Positions 6,999-13,600 of a stretch of 13,792 nucleotides of DNA are shown here, one piece after another. A model generated the notes under the pieces. The model was not told where the DNA came from, did not search any database, and saw only the letters and a list, made by a program, of their open reading frames with translations. Positions within the stretch are counted from its first letter, which is position 1. Each line of letters opens with the position of its first letter. The DNA is from Prevotellaceae bacterium (GTDB taxonomy: Bacteria > Bacteroidota > Bacteroidia > Bacteroidales > Paludibacteraceae): the NCBI GenBank assembly GCA_031290375.1, contig JAITNR010000009.1:1-13792 (forward strand), written 5' to 3'. Made by a program: the position numbers and the translations under genes.

Positions 6999-7072
6999 TT
7001 GTGTTGTTCTAAAAAGCCGTTACAAATTTTTATTAATAAAAATTTGTAACGGCTTTTTAGAACAACACAAAA
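6997..7072. terminator. Perfect 76-base palindrome, terminator of the ribosomal operon
   Basis: The arms 6997-7034 and 7035-7072 are exact reverse complements over 38 bases with no spacer. The core is AAAAAGCCG...CGGCTTTTT, the usual A-tract/T-tract terminator pattern, so it should stop transcription in both directions. It begins five bases after the rplQ stop. The centre is TTATTAATAA. Confidence 0.85.
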
Positions 7073-7076
7073 CTAT

Positions 7077-7712
7077 TTATTCCTCCTTGCTTTCAGGGGC
7101 AGGATTTTCGGCGGTTGCCTCTTCTACTTTGTTAGTAACTACCTCTTCTGTAGCCTCTTGCACGGTGTCGGTTGTAGCCTCTTCTACCTTCTCTTCTACT
7201 TGCTCTGCAACTACCTCTTTTACAGCCTCTTTTGCCTTTTCAGGTTCGGCGGTTTTGGTAGTTTTGGTAGCGGCAGCACCTTCGGTTGAAGAACCTTTTC
7301 GGCTTCTGCGGGTACGTGCGGATGTCTTGGCTGATTTTTCCTTAAGCATATTTTCGTTGTAATCAACCAACTCAATTATACACATTTCGGCGGCATCACC
7401 CAAGCGGTTGCCGATACGAAGAATACGGGTGTAACCACCCGGACGGTCGGCTATTTTGACCGATATTTCACGGAAAAGTTCAGTAACCGCAGTTTTATCT
7501 TTAAGGTTGGAAAAAACCATCCTGCGAGAATGCATTGTATCGTCTTTTGATTTGGTAATCAGCGGTTCAATAAATCTTCTGAGTGCTTTTGCCTTTGCTA
7601 CTGTTGTGGTGATACGTTTGTGCTGTATCAGTGAACACGCCATATTTGACAGCATTGCAGAGCGATGCGAGGCTGTTCTTCCCAAATGATTGAATTTTCT
7701 GTTATGTCTCAT
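7077..7712 (-). CDS. rplQ: 50S ribosomal protein L17 with long acidic C-terminal tail
   Basis: L17 sits in the large ribosomal subunit near the exit tunnel. The core (residues 1-122) opens MRHNRKFNHLGRTASHRSAM, continues with NMACSLIQHKRITTTVAKAK, and ends in RILRIGNRLGDAAEMCIIEL. The protein is 211 residues, whereas the usual L17 is about 115-130. The extra 89 residues (123-211) begin basic (SARTRRSRKG) and then become a low-complexity stretch of Ala, Glu, Val, Thr and Lys with imperfect VEEAT-like repeats (VEEKVEEATT, VQEATEEVV, KVEEATAEN). C-terminal extensions on L17 are known in Bacteroidota, but this one is long and should be disordered or helical. The gene is last in the operon, six bases after rpoA, and runs into the 76-base palindromic terminator. 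Confidence 0.97.
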   Translation of the reverse strand: MRHNRKFNHLGRTASHRSAMLSNMACSLIQHKRITTTVAKAKALRRFIEPLITKSKDDTMHSRRMVFSNLKDKTAVTELFREISVKIADRPGGYTRILRIGNRLGDAAEMCIIELVDYNENMLKEKSAKTSARTRRSRKGSSTEGAAATKTTKTAEPEKAKEAVKEVVAEQVEEKVEEATTDTVQEATEEVVTNKVEEATAENPAPESKEE

Positions 7713-7718
7713 CTTTTA

Positions 7719-8714
7719 TTAATCATTATCTAATTTGTACTTGGTTAAATCAGTTCCGAATGAAAGATTTAAACTCGTTAATTTTTCTTCAAGTTCGGTC
7801 AATGATTTTTTGCCGAAATTCCTGAATTTCAACAGGTCAGCCTTAGTAATTCTGCACAGGTCGGCTAATACTTCCACATCGGCAGACTTCAGGCAATTGA
7901 TGGCTCTAACGGAGAGGTCAAGGTCAGCCAATTTGGTTTTGAGCAACTGACGGGTATATATATAGTTATCGTCAAAATCATCGGCAACTGCCATAGCTTC
8001 CACATCAGACGAAATTTTGTCTTCCGCAAACATGATGAAATGCTGAATAAGTATCCGCGAAGCCTCTCTCAAAGCCTCTTTGGGTGTGATAGAGCCATCT
8101 GTTGTAATTTCCAAAACCAACTTGTCATAGTCGGTTTTTTGTTCAACACGTTCAGGCTCAACCGTGTACATTACGTTACGGATAGGTGTAAAAATTGCAT
8201 CTACAGCAATTATTCCAACTTCTCTTGAAACGGTTTTGTTTTCGTCTGCGGGCAAATAGCCGCGTCCTTTCTCTATTTTAAATTCAATTTTAAAAGATGC
8301 GGTCTTATCCATGCGGCAAATCACCATACCGGGATTGAGAATTTCAAAGTTCGTCAAACCGTTGCTCATATCAGCTGCTTTGAAAACTTCCTTACCTGAG
8401 GTAACATTGATTGCTACCGTTTCGTATTCGTCAGTTCCACTGATGTGCAAAAAACGAACCTCTTTAATATTAAGGATAATGTTGGTAACATCATCTATAA
8501 CTCCGGGAATAGTACCAAATTCGTGAACTACGCCGCTGATTTTCACCTGTGTAATTGCATATCCCTGCAAAGACGAAAGAAGAACCCTGCGAAGTGCATT
8601 ACCGACAGTAATACCAAAACCGGATTCCAACGGGCTAAATTCAAACTTTGCAAAAAAGTCATTTGACTCAACCATTGCCACCCTTCTGGGTTTCTGAAAT
8701 GCTAATATCGACAT
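7719..8714 (-). CDS. rpoA: DNA-directed RNA polymerase subunit alpha
   Basis: The alpha subunit dimerises to start assembly of RNA polymerase, and its C-terminal domain contacts promoters and activators. At 331 residues it is of normal length. The N-terminal domain (about 1-235) contains LESGFGITVGNALRRVLLSS (29-48), where most bacteria have LEPGFG or LERGFG. The C-terminal domain (about 260-320) contains the helix-hairpin-helix region LADLDLSVRAINCLKSADV to RNFGKKSLTELEEKL. The linker is acidic (DDFDDN, 245-250). It starts five bases after the rpsD stop and ends six bases before rplQ, which indicates tight coupling in one transcript. Confidence 0.98.
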   Translation of the reverse strand: MSILAFQKPRRVAMVESNDFFAKFEFSPLESGFGITVGNALRRVLLSSLQGYAITQVKISGVVHEFGTIPGVIDDVTNIILNIKEVRFLHISGTDEYETVAINVTSGKEVFKAADMSNGLTNFEILNPGMVICRMDKTASFKIEFKIEKGRGYLPADENKTVSREVGIIAVDAIFTPIRNVMYTVEPERVEQKTDYDKLVLEITTDGSITPKEALREASRILIQHFIMFAEDKISSDVEAMAVADDFDDNYIYTRQLLKTKLADLDLSVRAINCLKSADVEVLADLCRITKADLLKFRNFGKKSLTELEEKLTSLNLSFGTDLTKYKLDND

Positions 8715-8719
8715 TTTTG

Positions 8720-9328
8720 TTAAGATTTTGAATAAAGTTCTACAATAAGTTGTTCTTTGATATTTTCGGGAATATCTTCCCTTTCGGGAATATGGAGGAA
8801 CTTACCTGCCATCAGGTGACTGTCCCATTCCAACCAGGGAAATTTGCTGTGGTTAAAGCCTGCCAAAGCATCTGCTATAACCAGCATGGATTTGTCCCTT
8901 TCTCTAATGCCAACTATGTCGCCTTGCCTGACCGTATATGAAGGAATGTTTGTTACTTTCTCATTCACAACGATATGACAGTGCGATACCAACTGACGGG
9001 CGGCTGCTCTTGTAGAGGCTATTCCGAGACGATAAACTACGTTATCGAGGCGACATTCGAGCAGTTGCAACAGAATTTCGCCTGTAATGCCTTTCTTTGA
9101 GCGGGCTTTTAGAAAAAGGTTATGAAACTGTTTTTCCAAAACGCCGTAAGTATATTTTGCCTTCTGTTTTTCCATTAACTGAGTGCCGTACTCGGAAGGT
9201 TTTTTGCGTCTGTTGTTGCCGTGCTGCCCCGGAGGAAAATTTCTTCTTGCCTGCGCCTTGTCAGGTCCGAAAATCGGTTCACCGAATTTGCGCGCTATCT
9301 TTGATGTTGGTCCTGTGTATCTTGCCAT
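8720..9328 (-). CDS. rpsD: 30S ribosomal protein S4
   Basis: S4 binds 16S rRNA early in small-subunit assembly, and in some bacteria it represses the alpha operon. The 202 residues match the family. The N-terminus MARYTGPTSKIARKFGEPIF lacks the zinc-binding cysteines of C+ forms, so this is the zinc-free type. The S4 RNA-binding domain spans about 93-155 (LDNVVYRLGIASTRAAARQL, then NIPSYTVRQGDIVGIRE), and the C-terminus has the expected IPEREDIP segment. It sits between rpsK (32-base gap) and rpoA. Confidence 0.98.
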   Translation of the reverse strand: MARYTGPTSKIARKFGEPIFGPDKAQARRNFPPGQHGNNRRKKPSEYGTQLMEKQKAKYTYGVLEKQFHNLFLKARSKKGITGEILLQLLECRLDNVVYRLGIASTRAAARQLVSHCHIVVNEKVTNIPSYTVRQGDIVGIRERDKSMLVIADALAGFNHSKFPWLEWDSHLMAGKFLHIPEREDIPENIKEQLIVELYSKS

Positions 9329-9360
9329 TTTTAATTAATTTTTTAAGATTAAACACTAAA

Positions 9361-9750
9361 TTAAACTCTTCTGCGTTTTGCAGGACGACAACCATTGTGT
9401 GGAAGTGGAGTAACGTCAATAATCTCAGCTACTTCGATGCCTGCGCTGTTGATAGTTCTGACTGCCGATTCTCTACCGTTACCCGGTCCCTTAACGTATG
9501 CTTTAACTTTACGCAAACCAAGGTCATAAGCAACCTTGGCGCAATCCTGTGCTGCCATTTGTGCTGCATAGGGCGTATTTTTTTTAGAGCCTCTGAAGCC
9601 CATTTTTCCGGCTGACGACCAGGATATAACCTGACCCTCGCCATTTGCGAGTGTTACAATAATATTGTTGAAAGATGAATGAACGTGAAGTTGTCCTACG
9701 CCATCAACTTTTACCACCCTTTTTTTGGCTGCTGCTGTTTTCTTTGCCAT
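9361..9750 (-). CDS. rpsK: 30S ribosomal protein S11
   Basis: S11 lines the small-subunit platform near the Shine-Dalgarno helix. The 129 residues have the family landmarks HSSFNNIIVTL (24-34), SSAGKMGFRGSKKNTPYAAQ (45-64), VKGPGNGRESAVR (86-98) and DVTPLPHNGCRPAKRRRV at the C-terminus. The N-terminus is Lys/Ala-rich. It follows rpsM by 25 bases. The TAACTCT-type anti-Shine-Dalgarno biology of this phylum is linked to S11, S18 and S21 residues, which could be compared here. Confidence 0.98.
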   Translation of the reverse strand: MAKKTAAAKKRVVKVDGVGQLHVHSSFNNIIVTLANGEGQVISWSSAGKMGFRGSKKNTPYAAQMAAQDCAKVAYDLGLRKVKAYVKGPGNGRESAVRTINSAGIEVAEIIDVTPLPHNGCRPAKRRRV

Positions 9751-9775
9751 TTCGACTTAATTTTTTTAGGGTTAA

Positions 9776-10156
9776 TTACTTGGTTGCCGATTTTTTGTTT
9801 GCAACCGTTTTCTTTTTACCTTTGCGGGTACGTGCATTGTTTTTGGTACTTTGACCGCGAACGGGCAAACTGTTTCTATGACGCACACCTCTGTAGCAAC
9901 CTATGTCCATCAATCGCTTGATGTTCAATTGCACCTCAGAACGAAGCTCGCCTTCTACCTTGAATCGGGCTCCGATAATCTCGCGTATCTTACCTGCCTG
10001 TTCGTCCGACCACTCCTGTACTTTCGTATCGTAATCGACACCGGCTTCCGATAAGATTTTTCGTGCACTACTGCGACCTATTCCGTAGATATAAGTCAAT
10101 CCAACTTCCCCACGTTTACTCTGGGGTAAATCTACTCCTACAATTCTTACTGCCAT
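9776..10156 (-). CDS. rpsM: 30S ribosomal protein S13
   Basis: S13 is in the head of the small subunit and forms bridges to the large subunit and P-site tRNA. The 126 residues begin MAVRIVGVDLPQSKRGEVGL, with the helix-hairpin-helix YIYGIGRSSARKIL (23-36) and the C-terminal RGVRHRNSLPVRGQSTKNNA segment (90-109). The last 17 residues are a Lys-rich tail that contacts RNA. It follows rpmJ by 24 bases of A/T-rich sequence (AATTAATTAA then an A-run), with no Shine-Dalgarno match. Confidence 0.98.
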   Translation of the reverse strand: MAVRIVGVDLPQSKRGEVGLTYIYGIGRSSARKILSEAGVDYDTKVQEWSDEQAGKIREIIGARFKVEGELRSEVQLNIKRLMDIGCYRGVRHRNSLPVRGQSTKNNARTRKGKKKTVANKKSATK

Positions 10157-10180
10157 AAGATTTTTTTAATTAATTAAACT

Positions 10181-10297
10181 TTAGCCTTGACGAAGTTTCA
10201 TCCTCGGCTCTTTTTTGTTAATAACGTACAAACGCCCTTTACGACGAACTATCTTGCAGTTCTCGTCACGTTTTTTAATGGATGCTCTCACTTTCAT
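10181..10297 (-). CDS. rpmJ: 50S ribosomal protein L36, zinc-ligand-poor form
   Basis: This 38-residue gene reads MKVRASIKKRDENCKIVRRK and ends EPRMKLRQG, a clear L36. The zinc-binding form has three Cys and one His (positions 11, 14, 27 and 33 in E. coli numbering). Here only Cys14 remains: position 11 is Asp, 27 is Asn and 33 is Met, so it should fold without zinc, as is common in this phylum. It is the first gene of the operon, with the promoter about 29 bases upstream and a leader of roughly 22 bases. In related genomes infA normally comes directly before it, but here no gene lies in the 304 bases upstream. Confidence 0.96.
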   Translation of the reverse strand: MKVRASIKKRDENCKIVRRKGRLYVINKKEPRMKLRQG

Positions 10298-10325
10298 AAT
10301 ATAGAGATAATTTTAAAAAAGTGTG

Positions 10326-10357
10326 CAAAGGTAATACTTTTTTTTTATTTATGCAAA
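10326..10357 (-). promoter_or_regulatory. Strong Bacteroidota-type promoter for the ribosomal operon
   Basis: On the minus strand TTTG (10354-10357) is followed after exactly 20 bases by TACCTTTG (10326-10333), a full match to the TTTG-N19-21-TAnnTTTG consensus. The spacer holds a nine-A run that may add to strength. The predicted start is near 10320. Confidence 0.85.
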
Positions 10358-10392
10358 CTTTTTTTTTAATGAAGAAGAATGGAGAAGAATTG

Positions 10393-10437
10393 AAGTTTGC
10401 CGTCATTGCGGGTATGACCCGCAATAACGGCAAACTT
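10393..10437. repeat. 45-base hairpin sharing its core with the element at 6631-6717
   Basis: The arms 10393-10413 and 10417-10437 pair over 21 positions with one mismatch (C10404/A10426) around an ATG loop. The core 10405-10425 matches 6667-6687 at 19 of 21 bases. No T-run of terminator type follows directly. Confidence 0.75.
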
Positions 10438-10526
10438 TTATCGACCCACCTCTTGAATTGCCTCCTGCTTTAGCCGGAGGACAATATATTTGCAATTCCA
10501 ACAGGGAACAACACACACAAAAGCCG

Positions 10527-10560
10527 CATTATTCATTATTCATTATTCATTATTCATTAT
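10527..10560. repeat. Tandem heptamer repeat (CATTATT)4.9 beyond the surface-protein terminator
   Basis: Four exact CATTATT units and a six-base partial unit end where the terminator stem begins (10561). It is the longest of the three arrays. Confidence 0.9.
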
Positions 10561-10592
10561 AAAAAAAAGCCGCTCTTCAGCGGCTTTTTTTT
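10561..10592. terminator. Bidirectional rho-independent terminator after the T9SS protein
   Basis: AAAAAAAAGCCGCT (10561-10574) and AGCGGCTTTTTTTT (10579-10592) are perfect arms with a four-base loop. GC stem plus T8 on either strand gives a strong terminator nine bases after the stop of the surface protein. Confidence 0.92.
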
Positions 10593-10601
10593 ATTTAGCT
10601 T

Positions 10602-13600
10602 TTACTTTTTCACTATCAGCTTTTCTACACGGTTGATTGTGTCGGATACTACTCTTACGAGGTATGCGCCGTCGGTGTAGTCGGCAACGTTCAGTTCGAC
10701 ACTGTCCTTACCGGCATTGATGATGCGGGTTTCGATCAGTTTGCCGTTGATGTCGGTTACCGTTACGGTGGCGGACGTGTTCAAGCCATCTACCTTGACT
10801 GTTGCCATTGAGTTGGCAGGGTTGGGATAGATGACAAACTCGTTGGCATCAGCCGAATTATAGCCTGTACTTTGAGTGGTAAAGGTCAGAGTGTCGCCTT
10901 CAACTGTACCGCCTTCGGTGGTGGCATAGGCGTAGAACTCGTACTCCGTCTCAATGGACAGGTCTGTGAGGTCGCCGTCAAGTACATTGGTCCAGGTACC
11001 GCCAAGTGCTCTGTAATACCAGCCTTCTTCGGTAACCTGCTCAGTGCCCGGAACTACGTTCTTGTTCAGTGTAGCAGTGGTCTGACCTACAGGGTCAGCG
11101 TCCAATGTTTCAACTGTTGGAGGAACGTTAACTAAAGTATTGAAGGTCAAGGTAGTACCGTCAAATGTACCGGTTGCGGTAGTAGCATAGGCATAGAACT
11201 CGTAAGCAGTATTGGCAGTCAAACCTGTGAGGTTGCCGTCTGTTACATCAATCCAATCGGTATCGCTAACTTTTTTGTATTGCCAGCCTTCTGTCGTAAC
11301 AGTTTCCGAGCCTGGTGTTACCGTCTTGTTTAACGTAGCGGTTGTCTGAGTAATAGCAGTAGCTGCCTCTGTCACAACATCAGGTGCAACAAAATCTATC
11401 CCTGCGGTGGTAAACGTCTCAGTGCTGCCCGTATATGTATCGGTTGCAGTAATGGCATAGGCGTAGAACTCATAGTCAGTAGCTAATGTCAGGGTTGTCA
11501 AGATTGTCGAACTGCCGGTGGCAGTTACATCTGTCCAACTGGTATCAGCCACTTTTTTGTATTTAAAGCCTTCCTGTGAAACAGCCTCCGTACCGGGAAC
11601 TACTGTCTTGTTCAACGTAGCGGTTGTCTGACCGATTGCACTGGCAGCCACTGTCGTAACTGTCGGAGCAACATGAGCCATAGTCGTAAACGACAGCGTA
11701 TCACCTGTAAAGATGCCGCTTACAGTAATGGCATAAGCGTAGAAGTCATAAGCAGTATTGGCAGTCAAACCTGTAAGGGCGCCATTGGTACCGGCTACAG
11801 TAGTCCATGAAGTTCCTGCCTGCGTCTTATAACCCCAGCCTTCCGACTGAATGGGTTGCGTACCCATTGATACCGTCTTGTTTAACGTAGCCGCTGTCTG
11901 AGTAATAGCGTTAGCCGCCACTGTCACAACTGTCGGAGGAACGTTGGCAAGAGTTGTAAAGCTCAGAGTATCGCCGTTAACAAGGATATTGGTTCCTGTA
12001 GTGGCAAAAGCGTAGAACTCGTAAACAGTATTGGCAGTCAAACTTCCGATGTTGCCTGTATAGCTGGGCAGTTGCCACGTCTCCGATCCCTGTACTCTAT
12101 AATACCAGCCCTGCGATGTAATCGGTTCCGAACCTTCTGATATTGTTGCATTCAACGTAGCAGTTGTCTGAAGAATATTAGTTGCATCCTCTGTAACAAC
12201 TGTCGGAGGTATGGGTATAACGGCAGTAAGCGAGATGTCATCAAGCCAATATCTATTGTTTGTCACTCCGTTTTGTCTGAAAACAATATAATGGTCATCC
12301 TCTGGTGCGCTTGCGAGCGAAACAGGACCGACATAAACCCAAGTCTCGTATTGTGCTGGCGTTACATCCTCAATGAAGGTATAAGTGGCTAGATCAGCAG
12401 GGTCTGTCATCACACCAATGTGGAAGAGACTGCTATTAAAGTCTTGCCTTCTCAGCCAGAAACTTACAGTCATTGTATTTGTCTTTGCCACAAACCTGGG
12501 AGTTGCAATTGTTTGGTTGACGATTTCTGGTCCATTAAACTCAAGGCTATTGTTAGCCGAATGCTTTTCGGAGGAGGTAACTTTGGGGTATAGCGAACCT
12601 GATTCTATGCGTGTCTCAACCTGTGTCCAGCAAGAGGGCACGCCTGAGGCTGCATCAAAACTTTCCGCCCAAAATTCTGCTGCTATTACGCCGCAAGACG
12701 TTTTGAATGTGTTATGTGCCCAGATGCTTGTTCCGTCAGTTGTTCCACAATCAGCCTGTACGTAAACGTAGTAGCTTGTACTTGCACTCAAACCTGTTAC
12801 AGTGAAGGGTTGAGCAGTAACCGAATGAACTGTTATGCTTGGGTCTATAAAACTGAAATCTGTGATGGCAACAGGAGTAACAATAACATTCCACCCTGTT
12901 ACATTGGTTTCGGGAGATGTCCATGTTATACTTGCCGTGTTTTGCGTAATGCTCGATACTGCAACAGCAGTCGGATGAGCACAGGTTGGGAACACGTCAA
13001 TTTCAACATTATCAAGCCAATATCCATTGAAGGAAGTGGTAGGAACATGTTTGAAAGCAATAAAGTGATTACCTGAAGGTGTACCTGTGAGCGGTATATC
13101 AAAGTCAGTCCAGGCAGTGCCGCTTATTGATATAACCTGAGCAGACACAAAAGTGGTTGGGTCTGAAGGATCTGACATTACGCCAACTGAAAATGCACCT
13201 GAATAGGTGTCTTGTCTCTTCAAACTGAAACGTACAAGCAAAGTATTTGCCTCTGCAGCAAACTCTCGAGTTGATATTATTTGCACTCCGCCTGCTGATC
13301 CAGATCCGCCTGATGCTTGTCCCACAAAGTACACACTGTTATCTGACGAAGAAGAGGCAACATTCGTAACTGCCGGATGCATTACCCCTGACAGTGCGTA
13401 CTGATCAGACCGTACCCAGCAAAGAGGCAAAGAACCTGAAGCATAAGCGTCAAAATTGTCTGTCCAGGGCAAATCTGTTATCGGAGAACAAAGTGTTATA
13501 AACGTTACTGCCATTGTCCAGTCGCTTTCATCAGTAACACAAGACGCTTGTAGATACACATAGTACTCAGTACCCGGACTCAACCCTGATACAGTGTATG

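Larger units (their letters stand above)
6527..7076. other. 550-base gene-free region rich in inverted repeats
   Basis: No credible gene lies between rplQ and the S41 protease. From left to right the region holds the protease promoter, an 87-base inverted-repeat element (6631-6717), a hairpin with 8-base arms CCGTAAGT/ACTTACGG (6756-6774), a hairpin with 7-base arms TCAACCC/GGGTTGA (6793-6809), a diverged inverted pair (6821-6846 with 6897-6924), a heptamer array and a 76-base palindrome. The density of hairpins suggests a landing site for REP-like or miniature elements. Confidence 0.8.
10298..10601. other. 304-base gene-free region between the surface protein and rpmJ
   Basis: No gene is visible, and infA, often found here, is absent. 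The stretch contains the rpmJ promoter (10326-10357), a 45-base hairpin (10393-10437), a hairpin-like GC-rich segment CCTCCTGCTTTAGCCGGAGG (10461-10480) framed by GAATTGC (10455-10461) and GCAATTC (10492-10498), a heptamer array and the surface-protein terminator. Confidence 0.8.

Noticed and set aside
6527..7076. tRNA or structured RNA gene in the long gap
   Set aside because: No cloverleaf, TTCGAATCC-type T-arm or known riboswitch core could be found. The hairpins are simple inverted repeats.
7087..7362. 91-codon plus-strand frame rich in Ser, Val and Ala
   Set aside because: It is the reverse complement of the low-complexity L17 tail, so its composition is a by-product of the GAA/GCA/GTT repeats.
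9097..9615. 172-codon plus-strand open frame across rpsD and rpsK
   Set aside because: It lies antisense to two clear ribosomal protein genes and the gap between them. The Cys-rich composition is typical of a shadow frame, and nothing in it resembles a family.
10527..10560. Possible CRISPR-like array
   Set aside because: Units are seven bases with no spacers, and no cas gene is nearby. It is a simple tandem repeat.
12385..13076. Two plus-strand open frames of 126 and 120 codons inside the surface-protein gene
   Set aside because: They are antisense to well-supported FN3 and jelly-roll coding sequence, with no recognisable protein features.
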